This document shows, piece after piece, positions 1-7,075 of a stretch of DNA of 64,000 bases. The notes under the pieces were generated by a model. It searched no databases. It saw nothing but the letters and a program-made list of their open reading frames with translations, and was not told the DNA's origin. The stretch comes from Micromonospora chalcea (GTDB taxonomy: Bacteria > Actinomycetota > Actinomycetes > Mycobacteriales > Micromonosporaceae), in contig NZ_MAGP01000110.1 of NCBI RefSeq assembly GCF_002926165.1, positions 62,001 through 126,000 on the forward strand, written 5' to 3'. The translations under genes and the position numbers were made by a program. Within the stretch, counting starts at the first letter, position 1, and each line of letters opens with the position of its first letter.

Positions 1-39
1 GCGAGCACGGCCAGCCGCAGTCGCGACGATGAGGTGACC

Positions 40-1143
40 ATGACCACCCCAGGCAAGACCCGTGTGGCGATCGTCTTCGGTGGCCGCAGCCCCGAGCACG
101 GCATCTCCTGCGTCAGCGCCGGCAGCGTGCTGGCCGCGCTCGACCCGGACGAGTTCGAGGTGGTGCCGGTCGGCATCACCCGGCAGGGCCAGTGGGTGCT
201 CGCCGACGGCGAACCGAGCCGGCTCGCCATCACCGACCGGAAACTCCCGGAGATCACCGCCGGGTCCGGCGCCGAGCTGGTGCTGCGCGCCGACCCGGCC
301 GCGGGCGGCCTGATGGTGCTCGACCCGGCCCAGGGGCCGGTCGCGCTCGCCGACGTGGACGTGGTCTTCCCGGTGCTCCACGGCGCGTACGGCGAGGACG
401 GCACGATCCAGGGAATGCTGGAGATGGCCGACATCCCCTACGTCGGCGCGAACGTGTTCGCCTCCGCCGCGGCCATGGACAAGGAGTTCACCAAGAAGCT
501 CTGCGCCGCCGAGGGCATCCCGGTCGGCCCGTACGCGGTGCTGCGCGCCGGGATGTCGCTGAGCGAGGAGGACAAGGAGCGCCTCGGGCTGCCCGTCTTC
601 GTCAAGCCGTCCCGGGCCGGCTCCTCGTTCGGCATCACCAAGGTCGACGACTGGGCGGACCTGGACGCCGCGCTCGTCACCGCCCGGGAGATCGACAGCA
701 AGGTGCTCGTCGAGGGCGCCGTGGTCGGCCGCGAGATCGAGTGCGGTGTGCTGGAGGGCGAGGCCGGCGGCGCGCCGGAGGCCTCGGTGCTCGCCGAGGT
801 GCGGATGATCGGCGACCGCGACTGGTACGACTTCGAGGCCAAGTACATCTTCGCCGACGAGGTCTGCGAGTACGACGTACCGGCCGACCTGCCCGAGCCG
901 GTCGCGCGGCAGGTGCGCGACTACGCCACCCGGGCCTTCACCGCGCTCGACTGCTCCGGCCTGGCCCGGGTCGACTTCTTCGTGACCCCGCAGATGGACG
1001 TCTACCTCAACGAGATCAACACGATGCCGGGCTTCACCCCGACGTCGATGTTCCCGCGGATGTGGTCGGCCAGCGGGCTGGAGTACCCGAAGCTGGTCAA
1101 CCGGCTGATCCGTACCGCCCTGCACCGCCGCGCCGGCCGCTGA
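40..1143 (+). CDS. ddl: D-alanine--D-alanine ligase
   Basis: Joins two D-alanines using ATP to give the dipeptide used in peptidoglycan precursors; cytoplasmic. The N-terminal [18 protein letters not shown] segment is the Ddl substrate-domain signature. The central ATP-grasp part includes [14 protein letters not shown], and the C-terminus has ARVDFF and [17 protein letters not shown], the magnesium and D-Ala site of the family. Length of about 367 aa is normal. An in-frame GTG lies 6 nt upstream at 34, but GAGG at 31-34 is better spaced for the ATG at 40. A TGA at 30-32 may be the end of the preceding gene, of which too little is present to name it. Family call is firm; the start is uncertain by two codons. 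Confidence 0.96.
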   Translation: MTTPGKTRVAIVFGGRSPEHGISCVSAGSVLAALDPDEFEVVPVGITRQGQWVLADGEPSRLAITDRKLPEITAGSGAELVLRADPAAGGLMVLDPAQGPVALADVDVVFPVLHGAYGEDGTIQGMLEMADIPYVGANVFASAAAMDKEFTKKLCAAEGIPVGPYAVLRAGMSLSEEDKERLGLPVFVKPSRAGSSFGITKVDDWADLDAALVTAREIDSKVLVEGAVVGREIECGVLEGEAGGAPEASVLAEVRMIGDRDWYDFEAKYIFADEVCEYDVPADLPEPVARQVRDYATRAFTALDCSGLARVDFFVTPQMDVYLNEINTMPGFTPTSMFPRMWSASGLEYPKLVNRLIRTALHRRAGR

Positions 1144-1159
1144 ACCGGCCGGCCGGGCG

Positions 1160-1744
1160 TCAGGCGGAGCAGCCCGAGGGGGCCTGCTTCGCCGAGGGCA
1201 CGGAGCTGACGATGGTGTCGGAGATCGTCGTCACCCACTGCAGCGGCGGCTCGTACGACTTCGGCACCCGCACCCGGATCGGCGTCTCCCGGTCGACGGT
1301 GGTCAGCACCGTGGCGTCGGCCTCCTCGGCCGCGTGCCAGCAGACCTTGTTCACCGTCCACACCTCGTCGGTGGGCGGGAACTGCGCCGGGCTGCCGCCG
1401 CAGGCCACCGTCAGCGCCGGGTCGCCGTACGCGGCGTTCTGCTCCGGGCCCGCGGTGACCGGACGCTGCGGCAGGTCACGCACGCTGTCCGGAAGCTGCG
1501 ACATCAGGGCACGGCAGAGTACGGTCGGGCGCTCGGCCAGCGCCGGGGCGGCCATCTCGACCGGCGCGCTCGACTGTGCCCGGGGGCTCGCCGACGCGCT
1601 CGGCCCGGCGTCCGGCGACTCCGGGGCCAGCTTGGCGAACGTGAACCCGGCCACCGCCACCGTCACCGGCACGGCGACCAGAGTCGCCCAGAGCGCGGCG
1701 CGGCGGGTGGAGCGGTCCGGGCGCGGGGAAGTCTTCTCGTCCAC
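1160..1744 (-). CDS. DUF3515 membrane-anchored protein
   Basis: A 194-aa protein with a basic N-terminus, one hydrophobic segment at about residues 18-40 and an Ala/Ser/Pro-rich linker. The folded extracytoplasmic part contains conserved-looking cysteines (VLCRAL, VACGG, VCWHA, SGCSA). This is the layout of the actinobacterial DUF3515 family, whose function is unknown. It begins with GTG directly abutting the TAA of the upstream Lrp-domain gene, so the two are almost certainly co-transcribed. It is convergent with ddl, with only 16 bp between stops. A link to the envelope is an inference from topology and from ddl as neighbour. Confidence 0.85.
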   Translation of the reverse strand: MDEKTSPRPDRSTRRAALWATLVAVPVTVAVAGFTFAKLAPESPDAGPSASASPRAQSSAPVEMAAPALAERPTVLCRALMSQLPDSVRDLPQRPVTAGPEQNAAYGDPALTVACGGSPAQFPPTDEVWTVNKVCWHAAEEADATVLTTVDRETPIRVRVPKSYEPPLQWVTTISDTIVSSVPSAKQAPSGCSA

Positions 1745-1978
1745 TTACAGCCGCACCACCGAACACGTGAGGGTGCGGGTGATGCCGGGCACCATCTGCA
1801 CCTTGCTGACAATGAGTTTGCCGAGCTCGTCGACGGTGTTCGCCTCGGTGAGCACCACCACGTCGTACGGCCCGGTGACGGCGTCGACCCGTACCACGCC
1901 GGCCAGGTCCGCGATCAGACCGGCCACGTCACGCGCCCGGCCGACCTCGGTCTGGATGAGGATGTACGCCTGTACCAC
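1745..1978 (-). CDS. Lrp/AsnC ligand-binding domain protein (no DNA-binding domain)
   Basis: This 77-aa protein is a complete RAM/AsnC-type effector domain. It starts VQAYILIQTEVG, has the VDAVTGPYDVVVLTEA core, and ends in the usual beta strand TLTCSVV. There is no helix-turn-helix, so it cannot be a classical Lrp repressor alone; stand-alone domains of this kind oligomerise and bind small ligands such as amino acids. The GTG start has a GGAGG ribosome site 8 nt upstream. It is the first gene of a two-gene unit with the DUF3515 gene, stop and start abutting. The ligand is unknown. Confidence 0.87.
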   Translation of the reverse strand: MVQAYILIQTEVGRARDVAGLIADLAGVVRVDAVTGPYDVVVLTEANTVDELGKLIVSKVQMVPGITRTLTCSVVRL

Positions 1979-2141
1979 GACTCGACCTCCGTCCGTCGCC
2001 TCCGGGCGACCCGAAGGGTGAAACTACCGTACTGAGCGGCAGTGATCCCTATCGGTTGCCGGTCGTACGCGGTGAGCGAGCACACGCCGGCGCGGACAGG
2101 GGTGGAACGTGCGCAACGACGCAGCGGATCGAGGGGACGGC

Positions 2142-3092
2142 ATGACGGTCACGGATGTCGGCGAGTTCGGGCTGATCGACCGGGTGACCGCCCGGCTGGC
2201 GCAGGGACAGAGCTGCCTGCTCGGCCCCGGCGACGACGGCGCGGTGGTGGCGGCGCCGGACCGGCGGGTGGTCGCATCGACCGACGTGCTGGTGGAGGGA
2301 CGGCACTTCCGGCGCGACTGGTCGGCGGCGCGGGACGTGGGACACCGCGCGGCGGCGGCCAACCTCGCCGACATCGCCGCCATGGGCGCCACCCCGACCG
2401 CGCTGCTCGTCGCGCTCTGCATGCCGGCCGAGCTGGACCCGGCCTGGGCCGAGGAGCTGGCCGACGGGCTGGGCGCGGAGGCGGCGCTCGTCGGCGCGAG
2501 CGTGGTCGGCGGGGACATGTCGGCCAGCCCGACGCTCACCATCGCGGTGACCGCGCTCGGCGACCTGGCCGGGCGGCCACCGGTGGTCCGCTCCGGCGCC
2601 CGGCCCGGCGACGTGGTGGCGCTGGCCGGGCGCACCGGCTGGGCGGCGGCGGGCTACACCGTGCTGTCCCGGGGCTTCCGCACGCCCCGGCTGCTGGTCG
2701 AGGCGTTCCGCCGCCCGGAGGTGCCGTACGCGGCCGGACCGGCCGCCGCCGCGGCCGGCGCCACCGCCATGATCGACGTGTCGGACGGGCTGCTGGCCGA
2801 CCTCGGGCACGTGGCCGCCGCCAGCGGCGTCGCGATCGACCTGAGCCGGGAGGCGTTCGAGGTGCCCCGGCAGATGCGTGACGCGGCGGCGGCGCTCGGC
2901 GTCGACCCGTACACCTGGATTCTGGCCGGCGGCGACGACCACGCCCTGGCGGCGACGTTCCCGCCCGACGCCGCGCTGCCCGACGGCTGGCGGCCGGTCG
3001 GGCGGGTGGCGGCCGGCGCCGGCGTCACCGTCGACGGCGCCGGGTACGACGGCCCGCGCGGCTGGGACCACTTCCGCCGAACGGCGGAGTGA
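2142..3092 (+). CDS. thiL: Thiamine-monophosphate kinase
   Basis: Phosphorylates thiamine monophosphate with ATP to the active cofactor thiamine diphosphate. The protein (316 aa) has the PurM-like AIR-synthase fold markers: LLGPGDDGAVV near residue 35, STDVLVEGRHFRRDW, AANLADIAAMGATP, MIDVSDGLLADLGH and AGGDDHAL. A GTG 33 nt upstream (2109) is in frame, but GAGGGG at 2131-2136 is ideally placed for the ATG at 2142, and the protein then starts as ThiL proteins usually do. It stands divergent from the Lrp-domain gene. No TPP-riboswitch-like sequence is evident upstream. Confidence 0.95.
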   Translation: MTVTDVGEFGLIDRVTARLAQGQSCLLGPGDDGAVVAAPDRRVVASTDVLVEGRHFRRDWSAARDVGHRAAAANLADIAAMGATPTALLVALCMPAELDPAWAEELADGLGAEAALVGASVVGGDMSASPTLTIAVTALGDLAGRPPVVRSGARPGDVVALAGRTGWAAAGYTVLSRGFRTPRLLVEAFRRPEVPYAAGPAAAAAGATAMIDVSDGLLADLGHVAAASGVAIDLSREAFEVPRQMRDAAAALGVDPYTWILAGGDDHALAATFPPDAALPDGWRPVGRVAAGAGVTVDGAGYDGPRGWDHFRRTAE

Positions 3093-3142
3093 TCTGCGTC
3101 CGACCCCCGGCCGCCGGGCCGGGCGGGGGTCGGAGGCGGTCG

Positions 3143-3148
3143 TAACCT
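3143..3148 (+). promoter_or_regulatory. -10 box for leaderless start (TAACCT)
   Basis: TAACCT ends 6 nt before the GTG start at 3155 and no ribosome-binding site separates them, the geometry of a leaderless actinobacterial transcript. No clear -35 box is visible. Confidence 0.5.
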
Positions 3149-3154
3149 GGCACG

Positions 3155-3622
3155 GTGAGCGAGATCGAGATCCGGGAGCGGCGCTTCGACGCGCCCGAGT
3201 CGCAGGCGCTGATCCGGGCGGCGCTGGCCGACCTCGGCGCCCGTTACGGCGGCAGCGGCGACGACACCCCTGTCGACGCGGCCGAGTTCACGCCGCCGGA
3301 CGGCGCGTTCCTCGTCGCCTACCTCGACGGGCGTCCGGTGGGCTGCGGCGGCTGGCGCAGCCACGGCGAGGACGGCGACACGGCCGAGTTGAAGCGGATG
3401 TACACCGACCCGGCGGCCCGGGGCCGGGGCGTGGCCCGTGCGGTGCTCGGCGCGGTCGAGCGCTCCGCCCGTGACCACGGCCGCAAACGGATCGTGCTGG
3501 AGTGCGGCGACAAACAGCCCGAGGCGATCGCCATGTACACCTCGTCCGGCTACGAGCGGATCCCGAACTTCGGCTACTACAAGGACGCCCCGGGCTGCCT
3601 GTCCTACGGCCGCACGCTCTAG
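3155..3622 (+). CDS. GNAT family N-acetyltransferase
   Basis: A 155-aa single-domain GNAT enzyme that would transfer an acetyl group from acetyl-CoA to an unknown amine. The acetyl-CoA pyrophosphate loop is visible as ARGRGVARAVL at about residues 88-98. It is preceded by the ELKRMYTDP strand and followed by a RIVLECG strand and the MYTSSGYERI motif. Substrate cannot be told. The start is a GTG directly behind a TAACCT box, suggesting leaderless expression. The TAG stop overlaps the stop of the convergent ATP-grasp gene: the four bases CTAG at 3619-3622 serve both strands. Confidence 0.9.
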   Translation: MSEIEIRERRFDAPESQALIRAALADLGARYGGSGDDTPVDAAEFTPPDGAFLVAYLDGRPVGCGGWRSHGEDGDTAELKRMYTDPAARGRGVARAVLGAVERSARDHGRKRIVLECGDKQPEAIAMYTSSGYERIPNFGYYKDAPGCLSYGRTL

Positions 3623-4875
3623 CCGACGGTGATGCGGATCTCGTTCGCGGCGCGGCGCGCGGCACTGGCCGCCTCGTCCGGGGTCGCGCCCCAGGCCATC
3701 AGGTGCCCGCTGCGGTGCGCCGAGGAGAGCAGTTCCGGCACGGTCTGACCGACCTTCGTCTCGACCTGCACGTCGAGCACGCCCGGCACGCGCAGCGCGT
3801 CGCGCTTGCCGTCGACGGCGGTGACCTGTCCGGGCGGCGCGATCAGGAACTCGATGGCCGCCGCGCCGGTCGGCCGCGCCGGCAACGCCGGCCGTTCGCC
3901 GCGCAGCACCCGCAGGTACGCCTCGATGACGTCGCGCTCGTAGGCGATCGAGATCAGCGCGGTGATCATGTCGCCGGGCATCCGGGCCGCGCACTCCACC
4001 AGCGTCGGCACGCCGTCGACGAGGATCCACTCGCTGTGCAGCATGCCGCTGCGGAAGCCGGCCGCCTCGGCGAGGCGTACCGCGGCGGCGCGCAGCGCGT
4101 CGTGCTCGGTGGCGGGCAGCGCGGACGGCACGGTGTGGCCGGTCTCGACCGGGTACCGGCCACCGGCGATCCGCTTGTCGGTGACGTTAGCGAAGATCAC
4201 CTCGCTGTCGGCGACCAGCAGCTCGACGCTGTGCTCGGAGCCGACCAGCAGTTCCTCCACCAGCACGCCGGTGGGCAGGCCGCGCTCGGTGGCCTCGGCC
4301 GGGTCCGGCGGCGCGGCGCTCGCCGCCCAGCGGGCGGGCACCTCGGCCGGGTCGGTGATCAGCTGCACGCCCAGGCTGCCGGAACGGCGGGTGGGCTTGA
4401 GCACGCACCGGCCGCCGTGCGCCCGCGCGAACTCCACCGCCCGCGCCGGGTCGTCGACCAGCTCGTAGACGGGGTTGGCCAGTCCGATCCGGTCGGCGAG
4501 CAGCCGCATCCGGTGCTTGTCGGAGAAGATGTCAGCGGCCTCCGCCCCGGCGCCGGGCAACCCGAGCCGTTCGGCGAGCCGGGCGGCGGCGCCGACCGCG
4601 TACTCCAGGCCGGGCAGGACCAGCCGGGCGTCGGCCAGGGCGGGCTCGCGGGCGAGCAGGGCGTCGGCGTCGAAGCCGGTCTGGTACTCGGCCTCGACCA
4701 GTCGCCCGATCATCGGCAGCCGCTCGGCGAACCGGGCCAGGTCGCGGCGGGCGATCACGTCCGGCTCCTCGACCAGTACCACGGTGCCGGCCGGCAGTTG
4801 CTGGTCGAACCAGCTCAGTGAGCCGAACGACGCGCCCACCACCACCAGTTGCTCGCGACCCAGATCGAGGTCCAC
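3619..4875 (-). CDS. ATP-grasp domain ligase of unknown substrate
   Basis: A 418-aa protein with an N-terminal Rossmann-like pre-ATP-grasp part (LVVVGASFGSLSWFDQ). The ATP-grasp core has SDKHRMRLLADRIGL, CVLKPTRRSGSLGV and VEELLVGSEHSVELLV, and the metal site is VECAARMPGDMI. The layout resembles carnosine-synthase or BtrJ-like carboxylate-amine ligases, which join an acyl phosphate to an amine, often making a peptide or amide bond. No partner biosynthetic gene lies nearby, so the substrate is unknown. GGGGAGGG sits 6 nt before the GTG start. It is convergent and overlaps the GNAT gene by 4 bp. Confidence 0.85.
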   Translation of the reverse strand: MDLDLGREQLVVVGASFGSLSWFDQQLPAGTVVLVEEPDVIARRDLARFAERLPMIGRLVEAEYQTGFDADALLAREPALADARLVLPGLEYAVGAAARLAERLGLPGAGAEAADIFSDKHRMRLLADRIGLANPVYELVDDPARAVEFARAHGGRCVLKPTRRSGSLGVQLITDPAEVPARWAASAAPPDPAEATERGLPTGVLVEELLVGSEHSVELLVADSEVIFANVTDKRIAGGRYPVETGHTVPSALPATEHDALRAAAVRLAEAAGFRSGMLHSEWILVDGVPTLVECAARMPGDMITALISIAYERDVIEAYLRVLRGERPALPARPTGAAAIEFLIAPPGQVTAVDGKRDALRVPGVLDVQVETKVGQTVPELLSSAHRSGHLMAWGATPDEAASAARRAANEIRITVG

Positions 4876-5002
4876 CGGTCACCCTCCCCACGGCTCGCGC
4901 CGGAACCGGACGGCCGGCGCAGCAGCACCCTAACCGGCCCGTACCAGCCGGTCGCCGTACGGTCGGTCAGGTGTGCGGCGCGGGTCGGTGGATACGACAG
5001 AA

Positions 5003-5030
5003 GCCGGCGGATCCCGAGGGATCCGCCGGC
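5003..5030 (-). terminator. Perfect 13-bp hairpin downstream of rpmB
   Basis: GCCGGCGGATCCC at 5003-5015 is exactly complementary to 5018-5030, with two bases between the arms. It lies 30 bp past the rpmB stop on that strand and is followed by a T-rich TTCTGT stretch. It probably ends the rpmB transcript. Confidence 0.75.
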
Positions 5031-5059
5031 GACCGACGATGTTCGGTGGCGCTACCGCG

Positions 5060-5251
5060 TCAGGCGCGGGTGACCTTGCCGGCCTTGATGCACGAGGTGC
5101 AGACCTTCAACTTCTTGGTGTTGCCGCCACCGGCCGGGGTGCGCACCGACTGGATGTTCGGGTTCCAGCGGCGGTTGGTCCGCCGGTGCGAGTGGGACAC
5201 GTTGTGGCCGAAGCCCGGCCCCTTGCCACAGACGTCGCACACGCTAGCCAC
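5060..5251 (-). CDS. rpmB: 50S ribosomal protein L28
   Basis: A 63-aa L28 with the standard core [17 protein letters not shown]. It has two CxxC pairs (CDVC near the N-terminus, CTSC near the C-terminus), making it the zinc-binding (C+) form. It is part of the large ribosomal subunit. The GTG start follows AGGAG by 6 nt. The gene is monocistronic, with its own promoter-like sequence upstream and a hairpin downstream. Confidence 0.97.
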   Translation of the reverse strand: MASVCDVCGKGPGFGHNVSHSHRRTNRRWNPNIQSVRTPAGGGNTKKLKVCTSCIKAGKVTRA

Positions 5252-5315
5252 GGGATACTCCTGGGATTGAAACGTTCATGAGGTCGCCGCCAGGCGCTGC
5301 CCGGGCAACCTGGTC

Positions 5316-5345
5316 AGGTTACCCGATGACAGTCGGTACGCCCAA
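5316..5345 (-). promoter_or_regulatory. Candidate rpmB promoter
   Basis: Read on the minus strand, TTGGGC (5345-5340) and TAACCT (5321-5316) are 18 bp apart, a plausible vegetative sigma-factor promoter. The predicted start leaves a leader of roughly 50-60 nt before rpmB. Confidence 0.45.
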
Positions 5346-5448
5346 CCGGCCCTTTCGCGAGCCCACCCAGCGTACCGGCGACCCGGCCGGGCCGGCGGGC
5401 GGGGCGGACACGCGGCGGACGACCCCGGCGCGTGTCGGTGCGCGCCAG

Positions 5449-5454
5449 TAGGCT
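5449..5454 (+). promoter_or_regulatory. -10 box TAGGCT for leaderless start
   Basis: TAGGCT ends 7 nt before the GTG at 5462, with no ribosome-binding site between. The same box and spacing recur upstream of the serine hydrolase gene at 9334 and the second lepB at 47623. Confidence 0.5.
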
Positions 5455-5461
5455 TCCCGAC

Positions 5462-7075
5462 GTGCTGGAGACCCTCGACGCCGCAGCGGTGCGCCGCTGG
5501 TGCGCGAGCGGGCTGGCCGCCCTCCGGCGGCACCAGGGCGAGATCGACGAGCTGAACGTCTACCCGGTGCCCGACGGCGACACCGGCACCAACCTGGTCC
5601 TCACGCTGACCTCGGCCCAGCAGGCCCTGGCCATGGACCTCGGCACCCTCCCCGACGACGGGCACACCGCGCACGGGCACGCGCTGCGGCTGATGGCCCG
5701 GGGCGCGCTGCTCGGGGCGCGCGGCAACTCCGGGGTGATCGTCTCGCAGATCCTGCGCGGCCTCGCCGACACGCTCGCCGCCGCTCCCGCGGTGGGCGGG
5801 CGGCAGCTCGCCGACGCGCTGGCCGACGCCACCACAGCCGCCTACGCCGCGGTCGCCCGGCCGGTCGAGGGCACGCTGCTCAGCGTGGTCGCCGCGGCGG
5901 CCCACGCGGCCCGTCTCGCGGACAGCGACGACCTGCGCACAGTGGCCCGGGCCGCGGCCGAGGCGGCGGCGCACGCGCTGGCGCGTACCCCCGAGCAGTT
6001 GCCGGAGCTGGCCCGCGCGGGCGTGGTCGACGCCGGTGGGCGCGGCCTGTGTCTGCTGCTTGACGCGCTGGTCGAGGTGGTCACGGGGGAGAGCCCGGCG
6101 CAGCCGGCGCCCGCGCCGCCCACCCGCCGTCCGCCGGCCACCGCCGTGCGGGAGAGCGGCTCCGACGTGTACGCCTACGAGGTGCAGTACCTGCTCGACG
6201 CGGACGACGAGGCGGTGGCCCGGCTGCGCGCCGAGCTGGCAGTGCTCGGCGACTCGCTGGCGATCGTCGGCGACGGCGCCGGCACCTGGAACGTGCACGT
6301 GCACGTCAACGACGTCGGGGCGGCGATCGAGGCGGGCGTGGTCGCCGGCCGGCCGCACCGCATCGGCGTGACCCGCTTCGCCGACCAGACCGCCCCGGCG
6401 CCCGCGCTACAGGTGGCGCGCCCGGACGGCCGGGCCGCCGTGGTGGTGGCCACCGGCGCGGGCATCGCCGAGCTGTTCGCCGCCGAGGGCGCCGTGGTGG
6501 TGCCGGGCAACCCGTCCACCGGTGAGCTGCTGAACGCGATCCGGGCCACCGGCGCCGCCCGGGTGGTGGTGCTGCCGAACGACCCGAACACGCAGTCGGT
6601 GGCGAGCGCGGCCGCGAAGGAGGCGTACGGCCTCGGCGTCAAGGTGAGCGTGGTCCCCACCCGTTCCCCGGTGCAGGCGCTCGCGGCGCTCGCAGTACGC
6701 GATCCGAAGCGGCGCTTCGAGGACGACGTGATCGCGATGGCCGAGGCGGCCGGCGCCTGCCGGTACGCCGAGGTGTGCCACGCCGCCCGGGAGGCGCTCA
6801 CCGTCGCCGGCCCGGCCCGCGCGGGTGACGTGCTGGCGCTGGTCGAGGGCGAGGTGCACCTGATCGGGCAGGATCTGACCGACACCTGCATCGCGGTGGT
6901 GGACCGGATGCTCGGCGGTGGCGGTGAGCTGGTCACGCTGCTGTGCGGCGCGGATGCGCCGGCCGGGCTGGCCGACCGGGTCCGTGAGCATGTCGAGCGG
7001 GCCTGGCCGTTCGTCGAGGTGCAGGCGTACGAGGGCGGGCAGCCGCACTATCCGCTCCTGGTGGGGGTCGAATGA
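5462..7075 (+). CDS. DhaL/DAK2 domain protein (YloV/FakA-like kinase)
   Basis: About 537 aa. The N-terminal DhaL (DAK2) domain carries the metal/nucleotide loop ELNVYPVPDGDTGTNL and GARGNSGVIVSQILRG. The middle and C-terminal parts match YloV/FakA proteins, which phosphorylate fatty acids held by a DegV-type binding protein in Firmicutes. No degV gene is visible here, so the acyl partner would be elsewhere. An in-frame GTG exists at 5432, but the GTG at 5462 gives the usual LETLDAAAVRRW start and sits correctly behind TAGGCT. The stop overlaps the recG start by 4 bp (ATGA), so the two are translationally coupled; a DAK2-recG pair is common in bacteria. Confidence 0.9.
   Translation: MLETLDAAAVRRWCASGLAALRRHQGEIDELNVYPVPDGDTGTNLVLTLTSAQQALAMDLGTLPDDGHTAHGHALRLMARGALLGARGNSGVIVSQILRGLADTLAAAPAVGGRQLADALADATTAAYAAVARPVEGTLLSVVAAAAHAARLADSDDLRTVARAAAEAAAHALARTPEQLPELARAGVVDAGGRGLCLLLDALVEVVTGESPAQPAPAPPTRRPPATAVRESGSDVYAYEVQYLLDADDEAVARLRAELAVLGDSLAIVGDGAGTWNVHVHVNDVGAAIEAGVVAGRPHRIGVTRFADQTAPAPALQVARPDGRAAVVVATGAGIAELFAAEGAVVVPGNPSTGELLNAIRATGAARVVVLPNDPNTQSVASAAAKEAYGLGVKVSVVPTRSPVQALAALAVRDPKRRFEDDVIAMAEAAGACRYAEVCHAAREALTVAGPARAGDVLALVEGEVHLIGQDLTDTCIAVVDRMLGGGGELVTLLCGADAPAGLADRVREHVERAWPFVEVQAYEGGQPHYPLLVGVE

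Noticed and set aside
192..2021. Long plus-strand open frame of 609 codons overlapping ddl and the DUF3515/Lrp genes
   Set aside because: Runs out of frame with ddl and antisense to the next two genes; Arg/Gly/Pro-rich with no family likeness, typical shadow in GC-rich coding DNA.
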